Origin: an uncultured Myxococcales bacterium
GTDB taxonomy: Bacteria > Myxococcota_A > Polyangia > Polyangiales > Polyangiaceae
Length of the DNA: 64,000 nt
Assembly: GCA_937949945.1 (NCBI GenBank)
Contig: CALFEQ010000097.1
Span: 1-64,000 of the forward strand
Reading direction: 5' to 3'
Below the pieces are notes generated by a model that was not told where the DNA came from, did no database searches, and saw nothing but the letters and a program-made list of their open reading frames with translations. Made by a program: the position numbers and the translations under genes. Of the stretch, positions 53,934 through 63,205 are shown one piece after another. Within the stretch, counting starts at the first letter, position 1; each line of letters opens with the position of its first letter.

Positions 53934-54590
53934 TCAGCTCTTCTTCTGCGACCGGATCGTGAGCTTGATGACGACGTCGTCCCGGATGAGGTCGTCCGGC
54001 TTGCCGGCGTAGACGATGCCGAAGTCCTTCCGGTTGATCGAGAACTCGGCGTCCACCTCGATTCCTCCGCCTGCGCCCGACCGGATCGTCGCGGGGAAGG
54101 AGATGCTCTTCGTCACGCCGTGGAGCGTGAGGTTGCCGGTCACGGTGTGCGAGGCGCCCTTCTCGCCGCCCTTCTTCACCGCCGTCGAGGTGAAGGTCGC
54201 CTTCGGGAACTTCCCGACTTCGAAGAAGTCGGCGGACTTCAGGTGCTCGACGAGTTTGTCGCTGTCCGAATAGATCGAGTCGGTGTCGATCTCGACCGTC
54301 ACGCTGCTCTTCTCGAAGTCGTTGTCGACGAGCGACACGGTGCCTCGGAAGCGACGGAAGCCGCCCTCGTGCTTGCCGGTCACCTTCGACCCGACCCACT
54401 CGATCTTCGAGCTCGTCTCGTCGAAATCGAGCTTCACGACCGAGCCGGCCGCCTTCGACTCGACCGCGCTCGAAGCGACCGACGTGGCCTCCGTCGTCAC
54501 CGCCTTCGACTTGCCTTTCGCCGGATCGTCGCACGCGGCGAGGGTGAGCAGACCGATGCCAATCAGTGCGATGTTCGTAAGCTTCCTCAT
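53934..54590 (-). CDS. YceI-family lipoprotein
   Basis: 218 residues from the ATG at 54590, preceded by GAGG. The signal ends in the lipobox 'LAAC' (Cys20). The YceI domain follows a Ser/Ala linker: 'SKIEWVGSKVTGKHEGGF', 'FFEVGKFPKATFTST' and 'TVTGNLTLHGVTKSISFP'. YceI proteins are lipocalin-like and bind isoprenoid or other lipophilic molecules in the periplasm. An anchored form is plausible here. The ligand is unknown. Confidence 0.93.
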   Translation of the reverse strand: MRKLTNIALIGIGLLTLAACDDPAKGKSKAVTTEATSVASSAVESKAAGSVVKLDFDETSSKIEWVGSKVTGKHEGGFRRFRGTVSLVDNDFEKSSVTVEIDTDSIYSDSDKLVEHLKSADFFEVGKFPKATFTSTAVKKGGEKGASHTVTGNLTLHGVTKSISFPATIRSGAGGGIEVDAEFSINRKDFGIVYAGKPDDLIRDDVVIKLTIRSQKKS

Positions 54591-54715
54591 TTCGACCTCA
54601 CGAGCTTGTCTGACGCTCAAGAGATGACAGAAGTGGGCTTGCGGGTTTCGAGGCATGTCCGCAAAGGACCGTTCCACGTAGGGAACGATGCTCGCGAGGA
54701 CGTGAAAGGCCGAGG

Positions 54716-55813
54716 TCACCGCGCGCGAACGACGTCGTCGCGCGTGGCTGCGAGGTCGGGGCAGCCGGCGAGCTGCATCGCTCGGACGAGCTCGTCGCGC
54801 AAGAGCTCGAGCACGGCGACGACTCCGTCGGCGCCGGCCGTCGCGAGGCCCCAGAGCACGGGGCGCCCCACGAAGACGGCGTGCGCGCCGCGAGCGAGCG
54901 CGACGAGCGCATGCGTCCCGCTGCGAATGCCTCCGTCGACGTAGACCTCGGCGCGATCGCCGACCGCGTGCGCGACGGGCCCGAGCGCGTCGATGGTGGC
55001 GGGCGCGAGGTCGAGCTGCCGCCCGCCGTGGTTCGAGACCCAGATCGCGCGCGCGCCGTGATCGAGCGCGCGGAGCGCGTCGTCCGGCCGGACGACGCCC
55101 TTGATCACGACGGGCAGCGGAGCCGCGAGCTGGGCGATGGTCTCGAGGTCCTTCCAGGTGAAGGATGGATCGTGACGCTGGGCCACGAAGCGCGCGAGCT
55201 CCGAGCCCGCGCCCTCGCGCAGATCGGGCGGGAGCGCCTCGACGAGGTTCGCCATCGACAGGCCCTCGGGGAGGCAGAAGGCATTGCGCACGTCGGCGCA
55301 GCGCCGTCCGAGCACGGGCGTGTCTGCGGTGACGACGATCGCCCGATAGCCCGCGTCCTTGGCGCGGGCGACGAGGCGCGACGTGAACGCGCGGTCCTTG
55401 TGGACGTAGAGCTGGAACCACTTCGGAGCGTTCGGTGCCTCCGCGGCGACGTCCTCGAGCGAGGTCGTCGCGAGCGTGGACGCGCAGTAGATCGTGCCCA
55501 CCGCGGCCGCCGCACGGGTGGTCGCGCGCTCGGCCTCGGGGTGGGCGAGGGCGTGATAGGCCGTCGGAGCGATGAGGATCGGGAAGGCGACGGGGGAGCC
55601 CAGCACGGTCGTGGCGATGCGTGGCTCGGCCACGTCGACGAGCGTCCGGTACCAGATCTCGTAGCGCGCGAACGCCTCGCGGTTGCGCCTCAGCGTGTGC
55701 TCCTCGTCGGCGCCCGAGCGGAAGTAGTCGTACGCCATCGACGAGAGCCGCGCGCGAGCGGTCGCCTCGTAGTCGTCGACGGTCACGAGCGGAGCGCTGG
55801 GGGCCGGGTTCAT
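54716..55813 (-). CDS. FMN-dependent alpha-hydroxy-acid oxidase/dehydrogenase
   Basis: 365 residues from the ATG at 55813. Family landmarks are 'PTAYHALAHPEAE', 'VVIKGVV' (Lys), catalytic His in 'VSNHGGRQLD' and phosphate-binding 'VDGGIRSG'. Members oxidise L-lactate, glycolate or similar acids with FMN; the order of the active-site residues fits, but the substrate (lactate oxidase, glycolate oxidase or other) cannot be decided. No electron-transfer partner is adjacent. Confidence 0.9.
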   Translation of the reverse strand: MNPAPSAPLVTVDDYEATARARLSSMAYDYFRSGADEEHTLRRNREAFARYEIWYRTLVDVAEPRIATTVLGSPVAFPILIAPTAYHALAHPEAERATTRAAAAVGTIYCASTLATTSLEDVAAEAPNAPKWFQLYVHKDRAFTSRLVARAKDAGYRAIVVTADTPVLGRRCADVRNAFCLPEGLSMANLVEALPPDLREGAGSELARFVAQRHDPSFTWKDLETIAQLAAPLPVVIKGVVRPDDALRALDHGARAIWVSNHGGRQLDLAPATIDALGPVAHAVGDRAEVYVDGGIRSGTHALVALARGAHAVFVGRPVLWGLATAGADGVVAVLELLRDELVRAMQLAGCPDLAATRDDVVRAR

Positions 55814-55897
55814 CGCGTCGCGGATCCAAGCACGGCGAAGCGCGGACGGCACCACGAAGTCGTCGGTGCGCGTACGGGCCGCGCCCGAGGTCGACCG

Positions 55898-56344
55898 TCA
55901 CGGGCCGCGGGTGGGGCTCGCACCCGCACGGACCTCTGCGAGGATGGCGTCCACCGTCGCGGCGTCGAGGCCGAGCTCCTTCGCGACGTCGCGGAACATG
56001 CTCTCCTCCTCCGGGGCGAGCCCGTCGGCGTAGGCGACGCCGAGCGCTCCACGCAGCGCCGGAGCTCGCCGGGCCTGCGGCAGGCGATCGACGAGCGTCT
56101 TCACGTAGCGCTCGAGGCCGAGCTCGCTCATCTTCGAGATCTCGGCGTCGACCATCGCGCCGAGGGCGACGGCAGGGAACTCGTCGCCGAGCAGCGAGCC
56201 CAGCCTCGTGCTCAGGGCGCCGATCTCCTTGTCACTCACGTCACCATCGGCGACCGCGAGCAGCACGCAGAGGCCTATCTCGGCCCGTCGTGCCGGATCG
56301 TCGGCGGGGGAAGGCTCCACGCCGGCGAGGTTACCGAACGGCAC
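55898..56344 (-). CDS. TerB / DjlA-N-like protein
   Basis: 148 residues from the GTG at 56344 (a GTG at 56320 is also possible). It has the all-helical TerB pattern: 'IGLCVLLAVADGDVSDKEIGALSTRLGSLLGDE' and 'LRGALGVAYADGLAPEEESMFRDVAKELGL', two acidic metal-binding-like turns (DGDVSDKE, DGLAPEEE). The family occurs in tellurite-resistance and stress modules, but no other ter genes are here, so function is open. Confidence 0.8.
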   Translation of the reverse strand: MPFGNLAGVEPSPADDPARRAEIGLCVLLAVADGDVSDKEIGALSTRLGSLLGDEFPAVALGAMVDAEISKMSELGLERYVKTLVDRLPQARRAPALRGALGVAYADGLAPEEESMFRDVAKELGLDAATVDAILAEVRAGASPTRGP

Positions 56345-56552
56345 GCACCTGTGACCAGAGCGCTTCCGTTGCCGCAGATTTTTCGTCGCCCGAGTCGACC
56401 TGCGCGAGTCATGCCGCCACAGTCGCGATCCGGCGACATGCCCGAGGCGTGCTCGCACGCGCGCAGCCGCCGTGGGACGCGAAGTCCTGCGGTCGCCCTC
56501 GCCGCGGCGCGCCCGTTGCACGTCGCCCCGACCGTTACCAACTTCGAGTCGA

Positions 56553-57122
56553 ATGAAACGAGCTGCCACGATTGCGATCGCGGCCGTCGTGGGGCTCCAC
56601 TGCGGCGGGTACGTCGAGCCTCCCATCGCTGGAGACGAGCCGGCCCTTCGGAGCGAGCCCACCTCCGACGACGAGCACGCCGCTTCGGTGCCCACCGTCG
56701 AGGGGGACGAGGGGGAGGCGCCGGCGTTCGCGCCGATGTTCGTCAATCGGACGAGCGGCATCGCCTCCCGAGCCCGAGGCGAGTCGGGCGAGACGTACGT
56801 GACGGGCGTCTTCACGGGGCGCATCCCCGCGGGCAGCGGGGTCCTCGAGAGCCGTGGCGGCAACGACGTGTTCCTCGCGCGCGTCGAGGAATCCGGCGAC
56901 GTGGCGTGGGCGCTCGCCGTGGGCAGCGAGGGCGAGGAGAGTGGCCCCGAGGTGACCTTCCGAGAGGGGAAGGTCCGCCTGTTCGCGTTCACGACGGGGC
57001 AAGTGGACTGCGGGAACGGGCCGATCGGCACCACGTGGACCTCGCCGATGTTCTTCCTGTGCACCTTCTCCCCGCGCGGAGAGCTGATCAGCGGGGGCAT
57101 CTTCCCGACGGGAAGTCCCTGA
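56553..57122 (+). CDS. Lipoprotein with one beta-propeller-like repeat
   Basis: 189 residues from the ATG at 56553 (MKRAATIAIAAVVGLHCGG). The lipobox is 'GLHC' (Cys17). After an acidic linker, 'NDVFLARVEESGDVAWALAVG' resembles one SBBP-type propeller blade; the family normally has several blades, so this is short or a degraded copy. The stop is in frame with no frameshift visible. Surface-located, function unknown. Confidence 0.65.
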   Translation: MKRAATIAIAAVVGLHCGGYVEPPIAGDEPALRSEPTSDDEHAASVPTVEGDEGEAPAFAPMFVNRTSGIASRARGESGETYVTGVFTGRIPAGSGVLESRGGNDVFLARVEESGDVAWALAVGSEGEESGPEVTFREGKVRLFAFTTGQVDCGNGPIGTTWTSPMFFLCTFSPRGELISGGIFPTGSP

Positions 57123-57414
57123 TCGCGCGTCGTGTCCCAGGGTGAGCGTTGACGGCGCGTGTGCGCCGCCTTCAAGATCGGCCGTGCGGTCGTTCGCCGG
57201 CCGCCGAACCAGGGTGGTAGCGTGACGGGGGCGCTTGCGATGGTCGAACCGTGCAGCGCTTGATATCATTTGGAACGATTGTGTCGTTTCACCCCTTGTC
57301 CAAAGATCTCATGAACATCACGTTCGGTCGTCGGCTCCGGAGATTCGCCCGTTTCCCGCGCGCCGTCGCGCGCGGGCGCGTCGGAGCGTGCGGTCGAACC
57401 CTCCGTGGAGGCCG

Positions 57415-59358
57415 ATGAGCACCTCGTACCGACCGCCCTCCGGGAGCTTGCGCCCTGCCGGCGGTCTCCTCTGTTCGAACATCGCCGAGGAGCGTTGTCG
57501 TACGTCGACGAAGCTCGTCGACGGCGAGATTCGGGTCGCCTTCTACGGAGAGGCGGAGACGCCGCTGCGCGACAAGATCCGGCAGCTCTTGGCGCAGATC
57601 GACGCCGAGGCGCTGCGTCTCGGCATCGAGCGCGTGTTCGTCGACTTCTGCAGCTTGGGGTTCATCAGCTCCACGTGCTTCAAGGCGTTCGTCACGTGGA
57701 TCGATCACGTCAAGGATCACAAGCAGTACCGCGTCCGCTTCGCGTCGCAGGACGGCCAGACCTGGCACAGGCGCAGCCTCTCCGCCCTCCAGGCCTTCGC
57801 CCCCGATCTCGTCGCGATCGAAGTGCGTGAGGGCAGGCCGCCGGGCTTGCTCGACGTCGACGAGAGCGACATCGTCGCGACGAGCGATCAGGTCTTCGTC
57901 GTCCTCGACCGCGCGGGGCGATGCACGCGCGTCGTCGTCGGCGGCGCTGCCTTGCCGGCGCTCGACTTCCAGCGCTGGCAGGGGAAGCCCATCGCCGACT
58001 GCTTCGGCGATGCACGCCTCGAGCTGCTCCCGGCGATCGAGCAAGCCAGGATGTCGTCGCGGCCGCAGCGGGTCGACGTGGAGATCCCCGACGAGGACCC
58101 GACGGGCCGGACGCGGCTGCTCGAGGTCACGGTCGTCCCGCTCCCGACCGGCAGCGCGCTCGCGCTTCGCGACGTGACCGACAGCACGGAGGCCGCGAAG
58201 CTGGCCGCCCGCCTCGAGCACGACGAGATGCTCGACGCGCTCGGCATCCTCACCGGGAGCCTCGCGCACGACTTCAACAACCTCCTCGTCACGATCGCGA
58301 GCTTCGCCGAGCGCGCCGCGAGCGAGTCGTCGTCCGCGCAGGTCAAAGAGTATCTCGGCGCCATCCTCCGCTCGGTCCAGCGAGGGCGTGACCTCACGAG
58401 CAACCTCGCCAACTTCGCGAGGGGTGGGCAGCTCACCCTGCGCACGGTCGATCTCGTGCCTCTTCTCCACGAGATCGCGAGCACGCTCCGCGCGTTCCGC
58501 CCCGAGTGGGACATCACGGTGACGGCTCCTCCCGGAGGCGCGCGCGTCCGCGGCGACGCGAGCCAGCTCCACCGAGCGCTCCTCAACGTCGGCAAGAACG
58601 CGATCGAGGCGATGGGCCGTCGCGCCTCGGCGCGCATCGAGATCGCGCTGGAGACGCGTCACCTGACGGGCGCAAACGAAGGGTTCAACTTGCCGCCCGG
58701 CGCCTACGCGATCGTCCGCGTCCGGGACGAGGGCTGCGGGATCGACGAAGCGACGAAGGCGCGCATCTTCGAGCCCTTCTTCTCGGGCAGCCCCTTCGGC
58801 ACCGGCAGCGGCCTCGGCCTCTTCGCGGTTCAGGGCGTCGCACGTGCGCACGGCGGCGCCGTCCACGTCACCTCCGCACCCGAGCGTGGCACCGAGGTCC
58901 TCATCGCGCTGCCTCTGCTCGAGGAGTCCCGCCTCGCGTCGGCCCCGCCTCCGATCCAGTCGTCGACGACCGGTCCGCCGCCGCCGAACCGCGCGCGCAT
59001 GCTCGTCGTCGACGACGATCCGAACGTCGGCAAGTCCCTTCAGCTCCTGCTCGAGGCGCTCGGGCACGAGGTCGTCCTCGAGCGCAACCCGCAGGCGGCG
59101 CTCCAGCGCCTCGAGGCACCGGGGAGCTCGTTCGACCTCGTCCTCACGGACCTGACGATGCCCGATCTCGACGGCGTCGCATTCGCACGCGAGCTCACGC
59201 GTCTCGGGCACACGTCGCCCATCGTGCTCGTGAGCGGTCGCAACTCGTACCTCGAGCCGGAGTCGCTGGCGGACGTGAACATCGCGGCCGTCCTGCCGAA
59301 GCCGTTCACGCTCGGCGAGCTCGAGGGGACGGTCGCGCGCTTGCTGTCGGGGCGTTGA
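57415..59358 (+). CDS. STAS-like / PAS / histidine kinase / receiver hybrid
   Basis: 647 residues from the ATG at 57415 (GGAGG close upstream). Order: a ~130-residue N-terminal domain with STAS-like alternation ('IERVFVDFCSLGFISSTCFKAFVTW'), a PAS-like domain (~160-290), HisKA with the H-box 'GSLAHDFNNLLVTI', HATPase ('VGKNAIEAMGRRA', 'DEGCGIDEATKARIFEPFFSG', 'GSGLGLFAVQG') and a C-terminal receiver ('MLVVDDDPNVGKSL', Asp in 'LVLTDLTMPD', Lys in 'AVLPKPF'). There are no membrane helices, so it is cytoplasmic. It ends in a perfect hairpin. The output partner is not encoded nearby. Confidence 0.92.
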   Translation: MSTSYRPPSGSLRPAGGLLCSNIAEERCRTSTKLVDGEIRVAFYGEAETPLRDKIRQLLAQIDAEALRLGIERVFVDFCSLGFISSTCFKAFVTWIDHVKDHKQYRVRFASQDGQTWHRRSLSALQAFAPDLVAIEVREGRPPGLLDVDESDIVATSDQVFVVLDRAGRCTRVVVGGAALPALDFQRWQGKPIADCFGDARLELLPAIEQARMSSRPQRVDVEIPDEDPTGRTRLLEVTVVPLPTGSALALRDVTDSTEAAKLAARLEHDEMLDALGILTGSLAHDFNNLLVTIASFAERAASESSSAQVKEYLGAILRSVQRGRDLTSNLANFARGGQLTLRTVDLVPLLHEIASTLRAFRPEWDITVTAPPGGARVRGDASQLHRALLNVGKNAIEAMGRRASARIEIALETRHLTGANEGFNLPPGAYAIVRVRDEGCGIDEATKARIFEPFFSGSPFGTGSGLGLFAVQGVARAHGGAVHVTSAPERGTEVLIALPLLEESRLASAPPPIQSSTTGPPPPNRARMLVVDDDPNVGKSLQLLLEALGHEVVLERNPQAALQRLEAPGSSFDLVLTDLTMPDLDGVAFARELTRLGHTSPIVLVSGRNSYLEPESLADVNIAAVLPKPFTLGELEGTVARLLSGR

Positions 59359-59393
59359 TCGGCGCGGACGCCTTCAGGCGAAGTCCGCGCCGA
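59359..59393. terminator. Perfect 11-bp hairpin after the hybrid kinase
   Basis: TCGGCGCGGAC (59359-59369) and GTCCGCGCCGA (59383-59393) pair perfectly, with GCCT...AGGC also paired in the loop. It begins at the base after the kinase stop. It could end transcription from both sides, as the hemerythrin gene converges on it. Confidence 0.65.
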
Positions 59394-59459
59394 TGTTGTG
59401 CTCGACGCGCCGCGAGCCGACGATCGAGCGTACCAGCGGGCGGTGAGCCGCCCGGACGA

Positions 59460-59987
59460 TCACCTCGTGGCGGTATCGCGTCGGGCGCGGAGCTCGGCGA
59501 TGGCGACGCGCTGCTCCTCGGCGGTGAGGAGCTCGCGGACGGCGGGGAGGATGAGCCGTTCCTCGGCCTCGAGATGACGTTCGAGCTCGTCTTTCAGCTC
59601 GGCGGATACGCGCGCGAGCTCCGTACGACGCGTCGTCTGCCGCGGGTCGGCGCGAACGCTCGCGAGCAGGTCCAAGAAACCGCGGAGCGGTTCGGCATGG
59701 CGTACGTGCTCGTCGTGCATCCGATCGAGGGCCGCGTCGATGTCGGCGGAGCGGCCTCGCAGGCGCGGGAGGATGCTCTCCTCCTCGTCACGGACGTGGA
59801 GCGGGAAGGCTTCGACGAAGTAGCGTCGAGCGCGATCGCAAGCCTCGACGACCTCCGCGTCGGGAGCGTCGGACCGTTCGCCGATCGCAATCCCGAGCGC
59901 GATGAACTGACGGATGCGCGCGTGGCAGTCCTCGAGCATCCCGGCGAGGTCCTCGCTCCGTCGCTTGCGCCCGATCTGGTGCAGCAT
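59460..59987 (-). CDS. Hemerythrin-domain protein
   Basis: 175 residues from the ATG at 59987. Four-helix bundle with the ligand pattern 'EDCHARIRQF', 'FPLHVRDEEESILP', 'MHDEHVRHAEPL' and 'LERHLEAEERLILP' (His and Glu residues for a diiron site). Such proteins sense or handle O2, NO or peroxide-type signals. It lies 34 bp downstream of the truncated haemoglobin gene on the same strand and beside an NO reductase, so NO handling is likely. Confidence 0.88.
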   Translation of the reverse strand: MLHQIGRKRRSEDLAGMLEDCHARIRQFIALGIAIGERSDAPDAEVVEACDRARRYFVEAFPLHVRDEEESILPRLRGRSADIDAALDRMHDEHVRHAEPLRGFLDLLASVRADPRQTTRRTELARVSAELKDELERHLEAEERLILPAVRELLTAEEQRVAIAELRARRDTATR

Positions 59988-60021
59988 CGCCCCCCTGTTT
60001 GTGGGCCGGCGTGCGATTGCG

Positions 60022-60441
60022 TCAAGGTCGAGCGGGCGGCGGAGCCTCGGGGACGTTCCGCAGGAAGTCGGCCACCTCGGCGAAGCGCGCATCGAGGAAG
60101 CGGCGGAGGTCGCCTTCGATGCGGAGATCGTCCATCGCGCGCGTCATGCAGCGCAGCCACGCGTCGCGCATGCGCGTGTCGACCAGCACACGGGCGTGGC
60201 GCATGCGGAGGCGCGGGTGCCCGTGGACGGGCGAATAGCGCGGAGGGCCTCCGAGCCACTCGACGAGGAACGCCGAGAACCGCTCGCGCGCGCCGCGGCT
60301 CACCTTGCCGTGCTCGTCGAGCTCGTGCAGGCGGGCGAGCTCGGGCTCCTCGGCGTCCATGTGATCGTAGAAGCGCGCCGCGAGCTCGCGGACGCGGTCT
60401 TCGCCCCCGATGCGGTGGAAGGGCGTGTCGTCGGGAGACAT
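60022..60441 (-). CDS. Group II truncated haemoglobin (GlbO type)
   Basis: 139 residues from the ATG at 60441; the longer in-frame start adds unrelated residues and covers the operator-like hairpin. 'ARFYDHM' gives Tyr B10, 'RLRMRHARV' holds the proximal His F8, and 'RDAWLRCM' the Trp G8 of group II. These proteins bind O2 and NO at heme. It is likely coexpressed with the hemerythrin gene and divergent from the NO reductase. Confidence 0.92.
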   Translation of the reverse strand: MSPDDTPFHRIGGEDRVRELAARFYDHMDAEEPELARLHELDEHGKVSRGARERFSAFLVEWLGGPPRYSPVHGHPRLRMRHARVLVDTRMRDAWLRCMTRAMDDLRIEGDLRRFLDARFAEVADFLRNVPEAPPPARP

Positions 60442-60457
60442 CTTCGTCCTGATCTCC

Positions 60458-60478
60458 GGGCGGACGGAGCGTCCGCCC
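60458..60478. promoter_or_regulatory. 9-bp inverted repeat in the glbO/norB divergent region
   Basis: GGGCGGACG and CGTCCGCCC with a 3-nt centre lie in the 155-bp gap between divergent starts of the haemoglobin (60441) and NO reductase (60597) genes. It could be a shared operator for an NO-responsive regulator or a 5' leader hairpin of glbO. It does not match the NsrR or NorR sites I know. Confidence 0.4.
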
Positions 60479-60596
60479 CCCGCAGCATAGCCGTTCGGGC
60501 GGGCGGCGCGGTGACGCGCCGACGGGTGCATGCGCGTCGCGCGGCCCGCGGTCGGATTGACGCTGCCGAGCGCGGCCTTACCGGAGAGCGACCTCC

Positions 60597-62930
60597 ATGA
60601 ACGACGAGGCGAGGGTCGAGGGCAAGCGTCCGCTGCTCGTCGCGCGCGGGTGGGTCCAGGTGACCGTGCTCGTGTTCCTCGTCGGCTTCTTCGTGCTGGG
60701 CCTCATGGGCTACCGCGTCTACACGGACGGCCCGCCGGTCCCGGAGGAGGTCGTGGACCCGAACGGGCAGGTCGTCTTCACGGGCGACGACGTCCGCGCG
60801 GGCCAGGCGGTGTTCTTGCGGAACGGGCTCATGTCCTACGGCTCGGTGTTCGGTCACGGCGCGTACCTCGGGCCGGACTTCACGGCCGACTACCTGCGGC
60901 GCGCCGCCGATCACGTGCTCGAACGGTACGGCGAAACACCGGCGGGAGCGGAGCGCACCGCCCGCGAGTTCAAGGAGAACCGCTACGACGCACGGACGGG
61001 ACGGCTGTCGATCAGCGCCGCGCAGGCGAGCGCGTTCGAGAGCCTCTGCGACCACTACGGCGCGTTCTTCGGTGAGCCGACCACGCGGCACGGCCTGCGG
61101 CGGGCCGCGATCACCGACCGCGTGCAGATCCGGCAGCTCACCGCGTTCTTCGCGTGGACGGCGTGGGCGGCTTCGACCCTCAGGCCGGGCCGGCCGTACT
61201 CGTACACGAACAACTGGCCGCCCGAGCCCCGCGTCGGCAACCAGCCGACGGCGGCGATGCTCGTGTGGAGCATGCTTTCGCTCGTCGCGCTCCTCGGCGG
61301 CATCGGTCTTCTGTTCGCGGCGTACGGCAGGTGGAGCGACCGGCTCGGCTGGCGCGCCCGCGAACGGCAGCGGCTCGCGTTCCGCGAGGAGGTGGAGCTC
61401 ACGCCCGCGCAGCGCGCGACGGCGTGGTTCTTCCTCGCGATGGCCGGCCTGTTCCTCGTCCAGACCCTCCTCGGCGGCGCCACCCAGCACTACCGCGCCG
61501 AGCTCACCGGCTTCTTCGGGCTCGATCTCGCGCGCGTCCTGCCGTTCAACCTCGCGCGTACCTGGCACCTGCAGCTCGCGATCTTCTGGGTCGCGACGTC
61601 GTATCTCGCCGCGGGCATCTTCATCGCGCCCCTCGTCGCGCGCCACGAGCCGCGTGGACAGCACGTGCTCGCCTTCGTGCTGCTCGGCGCGCTCGTCGTG
61701 GTCGTCGCCGGCAGCATGCTGGGCGAGCTCGCGGGCATCCACGGGTGGACGGAGAGCGCGTGGCTCGGCAACCAGGGGTTCGAGTACCTCGAGCTCGGCA
61801 GGCTCTGGCAGGCGCTGCTCGTGATCGGGCTCGGCTTCTGGGTCGCGATCCTCTACCGCGCGCTCGCGTCTCGGCTCCGCGGCGATCACGTGGGGAACAT
61901 GCCGTGGCTGTTCTTCTTCTCGGCGCTCGCGATCCCCGCGTTCTACGCCGTGGGCCTGCTCGTGCGGCAGGACGCGAGCTTCACGGCGAACGACTTCTGG
62001 CGCTTCTGGGTCGTCCACCTCTGGGTGGAGGACTTCCTCGAGATCTTCACCACCGTCGTCGTCGCGTACATGTTCGTGCTCCTCGGCGTCGTCGCGGAGC
62101 GCGTCGCGATGGTCGTCGTGTACCTGCACGTGATCCTGTACTCGGTGGGCGGGGTCATCGGCACGATGCACCACGTGTACTTCTCGGGCGCGCCCGTGGA
62201 GCACATGGCGCTCGGCGCGTTCTTCTCCGCCGCCGAGGTGCTTCCGCTGACGTTCCTCACGGTCGAGGCGTGGTCGTTCTTGCGCCTCGGCGCGGTGAAG
62301 AACGGAGTGCGCGGGCCGTTCCTCCACCGTTGGGCGGTGATGAGCCTCGTCGCGGTGGGCTTCTGGAACTTCCTCGGCGCCGGTGTCTTCGGCTTCCTCA
62401 TCAACCTGCCCATCGTCAGCTACTACGAGATCGGGACCGCGCTCACGTCGAACCACGGGCACGCGTCCATGATGGGCGTCTACGGCATGCTCGCCGTCGG
62501 CCTCGCGCTCTTCGCGCTCCGCTACCTCGTACGGCGAGACCAATGGTCGGACCGCCTCGCTGCGCTCGTCTTCTGGTCGCTCAACGTCGGCCTCGCGTGG
62601 ATGGTCTTCGCGACGCTCTTCCCGCTCGGTCTGCTCCAGCTCTACGCGGCCGTCCAGGAAGGCTACGTGGAGGCGCGCGCGCTCGCGTCCTCGCCGAGCG
62701 AGCTGCGCACGCTGGTGGAGTGGCTCCGGCTCCCGGGCGACGCCGTCTTCATCGCAGGCGGGGCGGTGCCGCTCCTCTTGCTCGCGTATCGTGCGGTGCG
62801 CCGTCCGTCGGCGCTCACGAGCCGCGATCTCCCCGCCGTCCTCTTCACCGAGCCGGAGCCCGGCGCCGCGTCGGGGCCGGACGAAGCGCCGAGCTCGGCC
62901 GAGCCGCCCACGTCGACGTCACGCCCATGA
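60597..62930 (+). CDS. norB: Quinol-dependent nitric oxide reductase
   Basis: 777 residues, the size of qNOR (fused NorC-like extra-cytoplasmic part ~40-220 plus 12 helices). Heme and FeB ligands are visible: His in 'TWHLQLAIFW', 'HLWVEDFLEIFTTVVV' (His and Glu), 'TMHHVYF' (His-His) and 'NHGHASMMGVYGML'. It reduces 2 NO to N2O with quinol as donor at the inner membrane. Start: the ATG at 60597 (GGAGAG upstream). Its stop overlaps the next ATG by four bases. No denitrification genes are near, so NO detoxification is the likely role. Confidence 0.96.
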   Translation: MNDEARVEGKRPLLVARGWVQVTVLVFLVGFFVLGLMGYRVYTDGPPVPEEVVDPNGQVVFTGDDVRAGQAVFLRNGLMSYGSVFGHGAYLGPDFTADYLRRAADHVLERYGETPAGAERTAREFKENRYDARTGRLSISAAQASAFESLCDHYGAFFGEPTTRHGLRRAAITDRVQIRQLTAFFAWTAWAASTLRPGRPYSYTNNWPPEPRVGNQPTAAMLVWSMLSLVALLGGIGLLFAAYGRWSDRLGWRARERQRLAFREEVELTPAQRATAWFFLAMAGLFLVQTLLGGATQHYRAELTGFFGLDLARVLPFNLARTWHLQLAIFWVATSYLAAGIFIAPLVARHEPRGQHVLAFVLLGALVVVVAGSMLGELAGIHGWTESAWLGNQGFEYLELGRLWQALLVIGLGFWVAILYRALASRLRGDHVGNMPWLFFFSALAIPAFYAVGLLVRQDASFTANDFWRFWVVHLWVEDFLEIFTTVVVAYMFVLLGVVAERVAMVVVYLHVILYSVGGVIGTMHHVYFSGAPVEHMALGAFFSAAEVLPLTFLTVEAWSFLRLGAVKNGVRGPFLHRWAVMSLVAVGFWNFLGAGVFGFLINLPIVSYYEIGTALTSNHGHASMMGVYGMLAVGLALFALRYLVRRDQWSDRLAALVFWSLNVGLAWMVFATLFPLGLLQLYAAVQEGYVEARALASSPSELRTLVEWLRLPGDAVFIAGGAVPLLLLAYRAVRRPSALTSRDLPAVLFTEPEPGAASGPDEAPSSAEPPTSTSRP

Positions 62931-63205
62931 GCAACGTCCCGCTGCTCGCCGCCGTATACGTCCTCGTCCTCTCGCTCGCCGCCGTCCTTCTCGTGCGGCT
63001 CTCTCGGCGACGTCCGTCGGGGGAGTGGCCGTACGACGAGATCCCGGATCTCTACGCAGGCTTCGCTTACACGCTCCTCGTCCTCTCCGGTCTCGTCCTC
63101 GTCGTCGTGGCGGTCCGGCACGGAACGGAGCGGCTCGCGCCCGTGTACTTGGGCGCGGCCGCGGCCGTCCTCGTCGCGGTGGCTGCGCGAGCTCGGAGGA
63201 GGTGA
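62927..63205 (+). CDS. Small membrane protein coupled to norB
   Basis: 92 residues with two clear helices (~6-23 'LLAAVYVLVLSLAAVLLV' and ~47-62), a Pro/Glu loop between them and a last hydrophobic end. The ATG overlaps the norB stop by four bases (ATGA), so translation is coupled. No family is recognised; it may be an accessory subunit or stability factor of the NO reductase. Two-helix proteins of this kind are easily missed in annotation. Confidence 0.8.
   Translation: MSNVPLLAAVYVLVLSLAAVLLVRLSRRRPSGEWPYDEIPDLYAGFAYTLLVLSGLVLVVVAVRHGTERLAPVYLGAAAAVLVAVAARARRR

Noticed and set aside
60300..62543. 747-codon frame antisense to norB
   Set aside because: His/Glu/Arg-rich shadow of the NO reductase helices; no Shine-Dalgarno site or domain.
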